A stretch of 64,000 bases of DNA. It comes from Streptosporangium roseum DSM 43021 (GTDB taxonomy: Bacteria > Actinomycetota > Actinomycetes > Streptosporangiales > Streptosporangiaceae). Made by a program: the position numbers and the translations under genes. Each line of letters begins with the position of its first letter. Positions within the stretch are counted from its first letter, which is position 1. The stretch covers positions 4,154,001 to 4,218,000 of the forward strand of contig NC_013595.1 in assembly GCF_000024865.1 (NCBI RefSeq), given 5' to 3'. The notes under the pieces were generated by a model that saw only the letters and a program-made list of their open reading frames with translations, did not search any database and was not told the DNA's origin. Shown here in pieces: positions 8,975-17,619 of the stretch.

Positions 8975-8999
8975 AAACGAATGTTTGAAACGCTTGTTT
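8975..8999. promoter_or_regulatory. Double TetR-type operator
   Basis: Two consecutive palindromes, AAACGAATGTTT (8975-8986) and AAACGCTTGTTT (8988-8999), are spaced 13 bases apart start to start. They lie just upstream of the likely GTG start (9023) of the TetR gene. They fit cooperative binding of two dimers in autoregulation. The alternative ATG at 8981 would lie inside this operator. Confidence 0.65.
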
Positions 9000-9022
9000 G
9001 CGGCGCTGGTAGGATCGTCCGC

Positions 9023-9559
9023 GTGGGAGTTCCTGAGGATTTGCTGGCCGCGGCCAAGCAGTGCCTGTCCGAGCGCGGGTATGCCCGCACAACGGTCCGG
9101 GACATCGTCGCCGTCTCCGGCAGCAACCTTGCCGCGATCAACTATCACTTCCGCTCCAAAGACGCCCTGCTCACCCAAGCGATGATCGAGGTGACCGGGG
9201 AAGCGGTCGCGGAGGTCCTCAAGGCGTTCCCGGACGACGCCAAGGAGTGGTTCGAAGCGTTCTGGGCGGAACTGATCGAATCCTTCCGAGCCAATCCGAC
9301 GGTGTGGCGAGCCAACGTCGAGACGCTGGCGCAGGCACCTCATCTCCCCGAAGTACGAGCCCGCCTGGCTGAAGGGCAGGCGCTGGCCCAGCGCGAGCTG
9401 GCCCAGCGCCTGCCACGCCAGGACGAGGCGGGTGCGCAGGTGCTGTTGACGCTGTTCATCGGCCTGCTGGTGCGATGGCAGATCGATCCGGACAACGCCC
9501 CGACGGCTCATGACCTGGCCGCCGGTATCCGGTCGGTGGCCGAAGCGGCCGCCGGCTAA
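9023..9559 (+). CDS. TetR-family transcriptional regulator
   Basis: This is a 178-residue regulator. The HTH reads AAKQCLSERGYARTTVRDIV then AVSGSNLAAINYHFRSKDAL, a canonical TetR fold. The GTG at 9023 is chosen over the ATG at 8981, which lies within the palindromic operator; AGGA lies eight bases before the GTG. The C-terminal half is typical of drug-efflux repressors. It faces the remnant of an MFS exporter on the other strand (9556-9735), so it probably once controlled that pump. Confidence 0.87.
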   Translation: MGVPEDLLAAAKQCLSERGYARTTVRDIVAVSGSNLAAINYHFRSKDALLTQAMIEVTGEAVAEVLKAFPDDAKEWFEAFWAELIESFRANPTVWRANVETLAQAPHLPEVRARLAEGQALAQRELAQRLPRQDEAGAQVLLTLFIGLLVRWQIDPDNAPTAHDLAAGIRSVAEAAAG

Positions 9560-9735
9560 CGCATAACGTGCCGTCCGGAGTGGTCCGGGCGAGGTTGCGG
9601 CCGGCTCGCACGCCGTACAGAACGCAACATGACCGGCGCGAGCAGCGCCATCAGGCACAGACCCACGGCTGCGGCGATCATGGCGTGGTGCCGGCCTTGA
9701 GTGAAGGCCTCGCGGGCTGGGGAAACCCGCCATGA
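9556..9735 (-). pseudogene. C-terminal remnant of a DHA2-type MFS exporter
   Basis: The minus strand encodes about 58 residues, VSPAREAFTQGRHHAMIAAA then VGLCLMALLAPVMLRSVRRA, ending with a stop at 9556. The pattern AREAFxxGxxxA followed by one long hydrophobic helix and basic residues is the last transmembrane segment of EmrB/QacA-like pumps. Everything upstream is lost: the diaminopropionate-type gene ends at 9740, five bases away. The remnant overlaps the TetR stop by four bases. Confidence 0.55.
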
Positions 9736-9739
9736 GTAA

Positions 9740-10795
9740 TCACGGCAGGGCGCCCCGGTCCGACCCAACCCGATACCCCAGGTCCTGCGACAGGCCGGTC
9801 AGCAGGTCGTCCACCTCGCGTTCCGCGGCGGGGTCGAGCAGGTCGTGCCCCGCCATCCACCCGTCGTCGAAGACGGTGTCGAGGTATTTCTCCCCCGTGT
9901 CGTTGAGCACGGCCACGACCGTGGAGCGCGGCGGCACGGCGGTCATCAGGCGCAGCGCCTCGTAGACCACGCCGCCGGCCGATCCGCCGACCAGCAGGCC
10001 GGTACGGCGGGCCAGCGCCCGGGCGGCGCCGAAGGCCCGGCGGTCGGAGACCTTGCGTCCCTCGTCGATCAGGTCGAAGTCGACCAGCGCCCCGACCGGC
10101 GCGCCCGGCGGGGTGCCGGTGCCCGACTGGTGGTAGGGGCCGCCGGGGCCGCCGAAGGCGATGGAGCCCACCGGCTCGACCCCGACGATCCGCATGCGGG
10201 GCATGGTGCGGCGCAGCTCCCGGCCCGTCCCGCAGAGCGACCCGCCGGTGCCCACCGCGCCGATCAGGTAGTCGACGCCCTCCGGCAGCGCCTCCGCCAG
10301 CTCCTGGGCCAGCGGCCGGTACCCCTCGGCGTTGCCGGGGTTGTTGTGCTGCTCGGTGAAGACCGCGCCGTCGGTGTCCTTGGCCAGCCGGGCCGCGAGA
10401 TCCTCGCGCGCCGCGGTGGCCAGCTCGCCGTCGCCGTCACCGGTGACGTAGACCAGCTCGGCGCCCATCGCCCGCATCGCCCGCAGCTTGTCGGGGCAGG
10501 CGTGCCCGTCCACCACGGCGGTGAAGCGGTAGCCGCGCTCGGCGGCCACCAGCGCGAGCCCCAGGCCGGTGTTGCCCGAGGTGGACTCGATGATGTGGCC
10601 GCCGGGGCGCAACGCGCCCCGGCGCTCGGCGTCCCGCACCATCTCCAGGGCCATCCGGGTCTTGGCGGTGCCGAGCGGGTTGAACTGTTCCAGCTTCAGC
10701 AGCAGCCGGCTGCCGGACCGGTCCTGGCACAGGGACAGCAGTGGCGTCCGCCCGATCAGCTCGGTGACTTTCCGTACGATCCGCAGTGTGATCAC
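9740..10795 (-). CDS. PLP-dependent cysteine-synthase-fold enzyme, SbnA-like (2,3-diaminopropionate pathway)
   Basis: This is a 351-residue fold-type II PLP enzyme. The lysine region is KLEQFNPLGTAKTRMALEMV, the phosphate/substrate loop is ESTSGNTGLGLALV, the glycine loop is GAVGTGGSLCGTG and a late motif is GGSAGGVVYEAL. The segment HACPDKLRAMRAMGAELVYV resembles SbnA, which joins O-phosphoserine and glutamate into N-(2-amino-2-carboxyethyl)glutamate, more than housekeeping CysK. The canonical K-D-R after the Schiff-base lysine is K-T-R here. An ornithine-cyclodeaminase-like (SbnB-like) gene lies two genes upstream, supporting a diaminopropionate role. A cysteine synthase supplying the cysteine-using NRPS is an alternative. 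It is the last gene of the iron-box operon 14022-9740. Confidence 0.8.
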   Translation of the reverse strand: MITLRIVRKVTELIGRTPLLSLCQDRSGSRLLLKLEQFNPLGTAKTRMALEMVRDAERRGALRPGGHIIESTSGNTGLGLALVAAERGYRFTAVVDGHACPDKLRAMRAMGAELVYVTGDGDGELATAAREDLAARLAKDTDGAVFTEQHNNPGNAEGYRPLAQELAEALPEGVDYLIGAVGTGGSLCGTGRELRRTMPRMRIVGVEPVGSIAFGGPGGPYHQSGTGTPPGAPVGALVDFDLIDEGRKVSDRRAFGAARALARRTGLLVGGSAGGVVYEALRLMTAVPPRSTVVAVLNDTGEKYLDTVFDDGWMAGHDLLDPAAEREVDDLLTGLSQDLGYRVGSDRGALP

Positions 10796-10817
10796 TCCTC
10801 TGGTCCGGCCGGTCCGG

Positions 10818-12116
10818 TCAGTTCGGCGGGCGGTCCAGCCGCCAGCTCCCGTCGGCGTTCACCACGACCTTGGGCGGCAGCGGCAGCCCGTGGAACGGTG
10901 ACTCGTTGGAGTCCATCTGGTATCCGGCGGTGTTGGGATAGACGAGCAGGTCACCCGGGCGCGGCCGGCCGGGCAGGACGATCCTGCGCCAGGTGAGCAT
11001 GTCGGACTCCAGGCAGCTCGCCCCGCCCACGCAGGTCTCGAACGCCGGCCCCTCCCGTGCCGGAACGGGGATCGGCTCGGGCAGGAACTCGCTGCCGAAC
11101 CACTGCTCGGACAGGCTCAGGCTGGTGCCGTCCACGGTGACGATCCCGTAGTCCCTGTCCTTGACGCCCTGGACCCGGAAGACGGTGAACCCCGCCTGGT
11201 CGAGCAGGGCGCGGCCCGGTTCGAGGATCAGCGTGACCCCCGCGTCGCGCAGCAGGGCGGCCACGTCCGCGCTCCCGCCGGAGGGCGTGGCCGCCAGCAC
11301 CGCGCGGAGCGCCGCCGCCCCGGCCACCGGCGAGTGGTAGGGGTAGAACCCGTCGAAGCGCCTGCCGGCGTGGAAGTTCGAGGGGTCGCCGGTGAACTCC
11401 CGCCAGTCCTCGGCCGCGAGATAGTCCACCGCGAACCCGCCGCCGATGCCGACGCCACCGGCGGCGATGCCCCGCGCGCGGGCCCGCTCGCACCAGCGCA
11501 GCAGCAGGGCGGCCATGTCGGCGCGCGGCTGCACCTCGTAACCGGTCAGGTGGCAGCTGAAGCCCTCCAGGCGAAGCGGCCCGCACCGGGCGAGCGCCCG
11601 CTCCAGCTCCCGCTCCGTCATGCCGAACCGGCTGTGCGGCTGGTCCGGCGGCGTGACGCGCAACATGATCCGCGCGCCGTACAGCCCGGCGACCCGGTCC
11701 AGCTCGTCGAGCGCGTCCACCGTGATCAGGCAGCCCTGCCGTACGGCGAGGCGGAGCAGGTCGTCCGACTTGGCCGGGCCCGTCACCACGATCCGGGTGC
11801 CGCGCACCCCGTGGCCCAGCGCGTCCCGCAGCTCCTCCGCGCTGGCTACGTCCACTCCCACGCCGAGATCCGCGCACGTCTCGATCCAGCACGCCGCCTT
11901 GTTGGCCTTCTTGGCGTAGTGGACCCGTCCTGTCACGCCGGTCTCGTCCAGCACGTCCAGGAAGGAGGTCAGGTTGGCCGCGAAGGCGTCGGGGAAGAGC
12001 ACGTGGTAGGGGCCGCGCAGGCCGTACGCGAGCTCCTGGAGCAGTCCGGCCCCCCCTTTGAGCAGGGCGCGTGCCGGTTCCGACAGCTTGGCGGGCAGCC
12101 GCGGGCTCAGCGCCAC
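10818..12116 (-). CDS. Fold-type III PLP decarboxylase (diaminopimelate/ornithine decarboxylase family, SbnH-like)
   Basis: This 432-residue protein starts at a GTG overlapping the end of the upstream gene (VALSPRLPAKLSEPARALLK). The PLP lysine lies in VHYAKKANKAACWIE. GGGFAVDYLAA is the phosphate-binding loop, LILEPGRALLDQAG is the second PLP motif, and GGASCLESDMLTW holds the dimer-interface Cys. Relatives decarboxylate diaminopimelate, ornithine or, in staphyloferrin B synthesis, citryl-diaminopropionate (SbnH). Next to SbnA- and SbnB-like genes it probably decarboxylates a diaminopropionate-derived intermediate. The specific substrate is inferred from context only. Confidence 0.85.
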   Translation of the reverse strand: MALSPRLPAKLSEPARALLKGGAGLLQELAYGLRGPYHVLFPDAFAANLTSFLDVLDETGVTGRVHYAKKANKAACWIETCADLGVGVDVASAEELRDALGHGVRGTRIVVTGPAKSDDLLRLAVRQGCLITVDALDELDRVAGLYGARIMLRVTPPDQPHSRFGMTERELERALARCGPLRLEGFSCHLTGYEVQPRADMAALLLRWCERARARGIAAGGVGIGGGFAVDYLAAEDWREFTGDPSNFHAGRRFDGFYPYHSPVAGAAALRAVLAATPSGGSADVAALLRDAGVTLILEPGRALLDQAGFTVFRVQGVKDRDYGIVTVDGTSLSLSEQWFGSEFLPEPIPVPAREGPAFETCVGGASCLESDMLTWRRIVLPGRPRPGDLLVYPNTAGYQMDSNESPFHGLPLPPKVVVNADGSWRLDRPPN

Positions 12117-13051
12117 AGATCGATCACCTGTCCCATGCCGCGCTCCTCGGCCGCCCGCGCGAAGTGGTGGCCGAGCGCGATGTCGGTGATGACCAGGCCG
12201 CTGTTGTAGGCGAAGATCCGCTGCCCGCCGCCGGACCGCGCCTCGGCCCGGCCGACGAGCACGTCGGGCAGTTCGGCGTCCACCGGCCGCAGCACGCCGT
12301 GCTCGTCGGCCAGGTCGGTGCCGGTCACCGCCATCTGCGCGGCGCTGGTGGCCAGCACGCGGTCGGCCCGGTGCAGGGTCGAAGGGGCCAGGCCGTAGCC
12401 GACCAGCACGCACAGCGCGTCCGGCCGGAGCCAGTCCGCCTGCACCGCCGCGGTGGTGGAGGGGCCCGCGACGCCCAGCACCACGTCCGCCTCCTCCACC
12501 GCTGACCGCAGGTCCGCCACCTCCTCCACCTCGCGTCCGGGCACCGAGTCCCGTACGGCGCGCAGCCCGTCGGCGTGGGTGCCGAAGACCATGAGGCGCT
12601 CCAGCTCCGGCATCGTGGCCGTCAGGTACGGCAGGGCCTGCCGCCCCTGCACGCCGGTGCCGATCACCAGGGCGGTGCGGCTGCCGGGGGCGGCGCACTC
12701 GCGCGCCAGCAGCGCCGACACCGCGGGGGTGCGCATCGCGCCGATCCCGCCGCAGTCCATCAGGGCGAGGGGCAGCCCGGACTCGTCGTCGTAGAGCGCC
12801 AGCGAGGTGTAGTAGCACTCCCGCCGGGAGTGGAACCTGTAGGAGGTCTTGAAGGCGACCACCCCGCGGGTGCCGTCCCGGCCGAGCATGGCGTAGGAGA
12901 CCGAGTGCCCGTCGGGGGGCTGCAGCGTCAGCTTGCTCGGATTGGCCGACAATCCGGCGGCCAGGGCCCGGTAGGCCTCCTCGACGACCGCGATCACCTC
13001 GGCCGGGCCGAGCTCGACCTTGGCCAGGTCGCTCCGGGTCAGGACCCGCAT
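12107..13051 (-). CDS. Ornithine cyclodeaminase/mu-crystallin family dehydrogenase, SbnB-like
   Basis: This is a 314-residue NAD(P)-dependent enzyme. The Rossmann motif is ALVIGTGVQGRQALPYL, and upstream lies the conserved LMDCGGIGAMRTPAVSAL. SbnB oxidatively splits N-(2-amino-2-carboxyethyl)glutamate into L-2,3-diaminopropionate and 2-oxoglutarate. The pairing with an SbnA-like enzyme in the same operon is the signature of that route. The ATG at 13049-13051 overlaps the stop of the oxygenase gene, and its own stop overlaps the decarboxylase start. Ornithine or alanine dehydrogenase activity cannot be excluded from sequence alone. Confidence 0.85.
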   Translation of the reverse strand: MRVLTRSDLAKVELGPAEVIAVVEEAYRALAAGLSANPSKLTLQPPDGHSVSYAMLGRDGTRGVVAFKTSYRFHSRRECYYTSLALYDDESGLPLALMDCGGIGAMRTPAVSALLARECAAPGSRTALVIGTGVQGRQALPYLTATMPELERLMVFGTHADGLRAVRDSVPGREVEEVADLRSAVEEADVVLGVAGPSTTAAVQADWLRPDALCVLVGYGLAPSTLHRADRVLATSAAQMAVTGTDLADEHGVLRPVDAELPDVLVGRAEARSGGGQRIFAYNSGLVITDIALGHHFARAAEERGMGQVIDLWR

Positions 13052-14022
13052 CACCGCTCCTCGTAGGGGTCGATCGGCTGCTGGCCGTACCCGTGCTCGG
13101 CGGTCTCGGCGGAGGGCCGGTCGCGGCCGGGGAGGCGGACGCTGACCCGCTTGAGCCAGCGGTCGGTGCCGTCGTAGCGGGCGCGGAACGGCTCGCGGCC
13201 GTGCACGACCGCGTCGTTGTCGATGACGAGCACGTCGCCGGGTTCGAGCCGCACGCCGACCTTGACCCGGTCCAGCTCGCGGCAGAGCCGCCCGTAGGCG
13301 GCCCGGTAGTCCGCCCCCGCCTGCTCCAGCGGCGTGTAGGCGGGGTCGAAGCGCAGGCACAGGCCGTCCTCGCCGTGCCACAGGGTCGGGACCCTGGGGG
13401 GTTCGAGGGAGGAGTCCCGCGCGTCGTCGTAGGCGTCGTCGGGGAGGATCGGCAGGACGGGGGCCGACAGCACCTCGACGTCGGCGTCGTCGAGGCCGGC
13501 GTGGCGCACGGACGCGGCGCTGGTCGCGACCCGGTCGGGGTTGCGCAGGCAGCCGAGCAGCATCAGGTTGGCGCGCCGGTGGTGGAAGGCGTCCTCGTTG
13601 TGCGCGGCGAGGGTGACGGTGCTGCTCGCGCCGGTCTGCTCGTGCTCGTGGCCGCGGCTCGGCACGATGTCGTGCACCAGGCGCCCGTCCTGCTGCCCCT
13701 CCCAGCCGAACGGCCGGCCCATGGCGCTGGCCAGCAGCAGCATGACGACGTCCCATTCGGCCGTACGGGTGGGGGAGGCGTCCGACCAGCTCGGCGGGGT
13801 TGCGCCGAGGCCGGTGTCGTCGGCGGTCAGCCCGCGCAGGACGTGCAGGCCGGCGGCCGGGTCGGGCGGGGGGCAGAGGTCGCCGAGCCCGGCGGCCGCC
13901 TGAGGGAGCTGCTGGATCAGCTCAGGGTTCGATGCCGTTTTATAAGTCGATATAAGGGCATTTGCTCGGTCCAGGAGAGTGTCAGGTCTGATTTCCCGGA
14001 CAGGGGTCACGTTGAGGCCCAC
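13051..14022 (-). CDS. Fe(II)/2-oxoglutarate oxygenase, AsnO/VioC (clavaminate synthase-like) family
   Basis: This 323-residue protein has the iron ligands HNEDAF (H-x-E type) and the distal VVHGREPFRARYDGTDRWLK, the hallmark of amino-acid beta-hydroxylases such as AsnO and VioC. These enzymes hydroxylate the beta carbon of free or carrier-bound amino acids (Asn, Arg, Asp). It is the first gene of the minus-strand operon leading to the decarboxylase and SbnA/B-like genes, directly below the iron boxes. A likely job is to hydroxylate an amino acid for a second chelating unit, but the substrate is not predictable. Its own cofactor is iron. Confidence 0.85.
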   Translation of the reverse strand: MGLNVTPVREIRPDTLLDRANALISTYKTASNPELIQQLPQAAAGLGDLCPPPDPAAGLHVLRGLTADDTGLGATPPSWSDASPTRTAEWDVVMLLLASAMGRPFGWEGQQDGRLVHDIVPSRGHEHEQTGASSTVTLAAHNEDAFHHRRANLMLLGCLRNPDRVATSAASVRHAGLDDADVEVLSAPVLPILPDDAYDDARDSSLEPPRVPTLWHGEDGLCLRFDPAYTPLEQAGADYRAAYGRLCRELDRVKVGVRLEPGDVLVIDNDAVVHGREPFRARYDGTDRWLKRVSVRLPGRDRPSAETAEHGYGQQPIDPYEER

Positions 14023-14120
14023 TTGGATTACCGCCTAGGTCCGTCGAGAGATGACGTTCCGGTTCCGGAGTTCATGGGTGTCGATCGACGCACTGGGGAC
14101 GCTAACCCAATCCCGGTTGA

Positions 14121-14139
14121 TAAGGCAAGGCTAGCCTAA
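14121..14139. promoter_or_regulatory. Iron box (IdeR/DmdR site) 1
   Basis: TAAGGCAAGGCTAGCCTAA matches 15 of 19 positions of the IdeR/DmdR consensus TTAGGTTAGGCTAACCTAA. It lies about 100 bases upstream of the oxygenase gene on the minus strand and 135 bases upstream of the ABC transporter on the plus strand. It should repress in high iron. Confidence 0.85.
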
Positions 14140-14228
14140 GTTATATAAATATTATTCTTCTGTCATAAGTCTGTGATCTGCGAATATCCTTAAAAACGGA
14201 CATTTCCGGCCTTGAGGCGGCGAAAAAA

Positions 14229-14247
14229 TTAGGGTAGGCAAACCTTA
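14229..14247. promoter_or_regulatory. Iron box (IdeR/DmdR site) 2
   Basis: TTAGGGTAGGCAAACCTTA matches 16 of 19 consensus positions. It lies 26 bases upstream of the substrate-binding protein start, where it would overlap the transcription start region. The region between the two boxes is very AT-rich (TTATATAAATATTATTC), as expected for a divergent promoter. Confidence 0.87.
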
Positions 14248-14273
14248 ATGACGTCGTAAGAGGGGAGCCGGAG

Positions 14274-15818
14274 GTGGAGCTGACAAGGAGACGGATCCTG
14301 GCGACCGGAGGGGGATTGGGAGTGGGCCTGCTCCTGACCGCCTGCGGTTCCGGGCCGCGGCGGGCCGCCGCCGGCGACGCCCCCGCGGCGGGTCCGCCCA
14401 GGCGCGGGGGCACCCTGCGGGTGGGAGCGGTCGGCAAGGCGTCCGCGGTCAACCGGGACCCGCACGGCGTCCAGGTCAACGACAGCGACTACCTCATCCT
14501 CGCGCTGGCCCACGACCCGCTGACGGTCCCCGGCCACCGGCCCAACGTGGTCCCCCGGCTGGCCGCCCGCTGGGAGTCCGACGACCTGCGCCGCTGGCGC
14601 TTCACCCTCGCCGAGGGGGCGACCTTCCACGACGGGACGCCGGTGACCGGCGCCGACGTCGCCTGGTCGCTGCGGCGGCTGCGCGCCACACCGGCCGGCG
14701 CGACGCGGCTGCCCGGCATCGACGCCGGCGGGATCAAGGCCGACGGCCGGAACGCGGTGATCCTGACCAGCGACTACCCCAACAGCGAGGTCCCGCTGCT
14801 GGCCCGGCTGACCACCTTCACGCTGAAGGAGGACACCACCGACGTGACGAGGGCGCCGGGCACCGGGCCGTTCCGCCTGGAGTCCTTCCGCGACGGCAAC
14901 GCCAGGCTGGTCCGCAACGACGCCTGGCACGGGGGCGAGCCGCCGCTCGACGCCATCGAGGTGCGCATGTTCGAGTCCCCCCAGGCCATGGCCGGCGCCC
15001 TGCTCACCGGCCAGATCGACCTGGCCTCCAACGTGGGGCCGGTCGCCGCCCGCACGGCCGAGGGCAGGGACGGCGTCCAGGTGATCCGCCGCCCGCACGA
15101 CATGGCCATGCCGATCGTGATGCGCACCGCGGACGGCCCCTTCGCCGACGAGCGGGTACGGCTGGCGCTGCGCCTGGCGGTCGACCGGGAGGCCATGGTC
15201 AGGCAGGTGCTGTCGGGCTACGGGACGGTCGCCAACGACATCCTCGGCACCGCGGACCCGGCCTACGCCACGGGCCTCGCCCAGCGTGCCCGCGACCTCG
15301 CGCGGGCCGGGCGACTGCTCGACGAGGCCGGTTTCGACAGGCGCGGCACCTACGAGCTGTTCACCACCGAGGACGTCCCCGGCCTGGCCGAGTCCGCCAC
15401 CCTGTTCGCCACCCAGATGCGCGACGCCGGCGTGAACGTCAAGGTCGTCAAGCAGGAGTCGGCCGTCTTCTGGGAGAAGACCTGGCTCAAGGCCCCGCTC
15501 TACACCACCTACTGGGGCACCAACGACTCGGTGGTCTTCTTCGCCGGCAAGACCATGCAGTCCGGCACCGCGCACAACGAGGCCGCCTGGAAGGACGAGG
15601 AGTTCGACCGGGCCTACCGCAAGGCCGTCGGAGCCAGGCGCGGCACCGGGCGCGCGAGCGCGCTGCGCGAGCTGCAGCGCGTCGAGTACGAGAGCTCGGG
15701 CTACCTGCTGTGGGGCATGGCCGACGGGATCGACCTGGCCGCCGCCGGGGTCGGCGGCCTGCCCAAGCTGCCCGGCTACGGCAGAGTCCAGCTTGAGCGG
15801 TCATGGCTGAGCGCCTGA
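14274..15818 (+). CDS. ABC importer substrate-binding lipoprotein, family 5 (peptide/nickel/opine type)
   Basis: This is a 514-residue lipoprotein. It has a twin-arginine-like start (LTRRRILATGGG), a lipobox LLLTAC with the lipidated Cys near residue 24, and SBP_bac_5 segments such as RWRFTLAEGATFHDGTPVTG and DVAWSLRRL. This family binds oligopeptides, nickel complexes and, in CntA, the opine metallophore staphylopine. Its place under two iron boxes beside a metallophore cluster suggests it binds a metal complex. It starts at GTG with GGAG just upstream and overlaps the first permease gene by 16 bases. Most siderophore importers instead use the FepB/FecB-type binding protein. Confidence 0.92.
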   Translation: MELTRRRILATGGGLGVGLLLTACGSGPRRAAAGDAPAAGPPRRGGTLRVGAVGKASAVNRDPHGVQVNDSDYLILALAHDPLTVPGHRPNVVPRLAARWESDDLRRWRFTLAEGATFHDGTPVTGADVAWSLRRLRATPAGATRLPGIDAGGIKADGRNAVILTSDYPNSEVPLLARLTTFTLKEDTTDVTRAPGTGPFRLESFRDGNARLVRNDAWHGGEPPLDAIEVRMFESPQAMAGALLTGQIDLASNVGPVAARTAEGRDGVQVIRRPHDMAMPIVMRTADGPFADERVRLALRLAVDREAMVRQVLSGYGTVANDILGTADPAYATGLAQRARDLARAGRLLDEAGFDRRGTYELFTTEDVPGLAESATLFATQMRDAGVNVKVVKQESAVFWEKTWLKAPLYTTYWGTNDSVVFFAGKTMQSGTAHNEAAWKDEEFDRAYRKAVGARRGTGRASALRELQRVEYESSGYLLWGMADGIDLAAAGVGGLPKLPGYGRVQLERSWLSA

Positions 15819-16822
15819 CCGCGGCCCGCGGCCCCGCCGCCCCGCCCGCGTGGCGTCCGGACCGGCCCTCCGCGTCCGGGCCGGTCTCCCTCTTCCTGCG
15901 GGGAGCGGCCGCGCTGGCCCAGCGGGCCGCGCTGCTGGCCGTACTGCTCGTCGCGGTGTTCGCGGCGATGGAGTTCCTGCCCGGCGACGCCGCGCGCTCC
16001 AGCCTGGACCGGGGGGCGTCGGCCGCCGCCGTCGCCGCCCGCAGGGTGGAGCTGGGGCTGGACCAGCCCCTCTGGAGCCGCCTGCTGCGCTGGATGGCCG
16101 GCCTGCCGGCCGGCGACCTGGGCGTGACGTCCCGGGGCGAGCAGGTGGCCGAGGTCATCGGCCGCCACTTCCCCGGCACGCTGCTGCTCGGCGGACTCGC
16201 CTTCGCCGTGACCATGGTGGCCGCCCTCGCGCTGGCCGGTGCCGCGGCGCTGCGCCCCTCCTCGGCGCTCGACCGCGCGATCTCGGGGACGTCGACGGTC
16301 GTGGCGGCGCTGCCGGAATTCGTGGTCGCGAGCGTCCTGGTCCTGGTCTTCGCGCTCTGGGCGGATCTGCTGCCCGCCGTCACCGTGACCGCCGCCGGCG
16401 GCGGACCCGCCTCGGCGGCCATGCTCGTGCTGCCGGTGCTCTCGCTCGCCGTGCCGCAGATCGGGTGGAACGCCCGCGTCGCCCGTGCCGCGCTGGCCGA
16501 CGAGTGCACGGCGCCGCACGTCGAGGCGGCCGTCCTGGACGGGCTCCCGCCCCGGCGCGTGCTGCTGCGGCACGTGCTGCCCGGCAGCCTCCCCACCATC
16601 GCCGCCGGCGCGGCGACGTCGGTCGGGATGCTGCTCGGCGGCGCCGTCGTCGTCGAGACGATCTTCAACTACCCGGGCGTCGGCAGCGTCCTCGCCGGAG
16701 CGGTCCGCGACCGGGACACCCCCCTGGTGGCGGGGGTGGTGGTGGTGACCAGCGTGGCCATCCTCGCCGTGCTGCTGGTCGCGGACCTGGTGCGGGGCTG
16801 GGCCTCGGTGAGGCGCCCATGA
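15803..16822 (+). CDS. ABC importer permease (DppB-like)
   Basis: This 339-residue membrane protein has the DppB/NikB layout: an N-terminal helix (LLAVLLVAVFAAMEFLPGD), a periplasmic loop with the QPLWSRLLRWMAGLPAGDLG region, and the EAA-like loop EAAVLDGLPPRRVLLRHVLP. Its C-terminal helices include VVETIFNYPGVGSVLAGAV. It forms half of the channel with the next gene product. The stop overlaps that gene's start by four bases. Confidence 0.92.
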   Translation: MAERLTAARGPAAPPAWRPDRPSASGPVSLFLRGAAALAQRAALLAVLLVAVFAAMEFLPGDAARSSLDRGASAAAVAARRVELGLDQPLWSRLLRWMAGLPAGDLGVTSRGEQVAEVIGRHFPGTLLLGGLAFAVTMVAALALAGAAALRPSSALDRAISGTSTVVAALPEFVVASVLVLVFALWADLLPAVTVTAAGGGPASAAMLVLPVLSLAVPQIGWNARVARAALADECTAPHVEAAVLDGLPPRRVLLRHVLPGSLPTIAAGAATSVGMLLGGAVVVETIFNYPGVGSVLAGAVRDRDTPLVAGVVVVTSVAILAVLLVADLVRGWASVRRP

Positions 16823-17619
16823 GGACCGCGCTCCGTCTCCTGCCGGCCGGCCTGATCGCGGCGATCGCGCTGGCGGGCCCGCTGCTCGCGCCGTCGCCGA
16901 TCGACGCCCCGGTCGCCGCCCCCTACGCCCTCCCCGGTCCCGGCGTCCCGCTGGGCGCTGACGAGCTGGGCCGGGACGTCCTCAGCCGCGTGCTGGCCGG
17001 CGGCCGTGAGCTGCTGCTCACCTCGCTCGTCGTGGCCTGCCTGGTCACCGCCCTCGCCGCGCTGCTGGGTACGGCGGCCGCGCTGCGCCCCGCCCTCGGC
17101 CGGATCGTCGAGCGGGCCGCCGACGTCATGATCCTGCTGCCCGCGGTGCTGGCCGTGCTGCTGGTGGTGCTCTCCTGGCAGGGCGGCGGCCGGGTCGCGC
17201 TGGTCGCCGCGGCGGTCGCGGTCGGCCTGCCGTACGCGATCCGCCTGGTGGCCGCGGCGGCGGCGCCCATAGCCGGGTCGGGGTACGTCGAGGCGGCCGT
17301 CGCGGGGGGAGAGCGGCTGCTCCAGCTCGTCTGGCGCGAGGTGCTGCCCAATCTCCGCGCCACGCTGCTGATCCTGCTCGGCCTGCGGTTCGTGGCGGCC
17401 GTCTACGTGGTGACCACCGCGGCCTTCCTGGAGCTCGGGCCGCAGCCGCCGGCCGCCGACTGGGCCCTGATGGTCCGCGAGAACGCGCCCGGCATCCTGC
17501 TCAACCCCTGGGCGGTCGTCGTCCCCAGCCTGGCCATCGGAGTGCTGGCGCTGAGCGTGCAGACGGCCGCCGAGGTGCTCGCACCCGGAAGCGGACGACA
17601 GGTGGTGGCAAGGCTGTGA
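16819..17619 (+). CDS. ABC importer permease (DppC-like)
   Basis: This 266-residue protein has the DppC/NikC signature PLGADELGRDVLSRVLAGGR and the EAA-type loop EAAVAGGERLLQLVWREVLP NLRA. About six hydrophobic helices are visible. It is shorter at the N-terminus than many DppC proteins but complete. It starts at ATG inside the previous stop and overlaps the ATPase GTG start, so all four transporter genes form one tight operon. Confidence 0.92.
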   Translation: MRTALRLLPAGLIAAIALAGPLLAPSPIDAPVAAPYALPGPGVPLGADELGRDVLSRVLAGGRELLLTSLVVACLVTALAALLGTAAALRPALGRIVERAADVMILLPAVLAVLLVVLSWQGGGRVALVAAAVAVGLPYAIRLVAAAAAPIAGSGYVEAAVAGGERLLQLVWREVLPNLRATLLILLGLRFVAAVYVVTTAAFLELGPQPPAADWALMVRENAPGILLNPWAVVVPSLAIGVLALSVQTAAEVLAPGSGRQVVARL

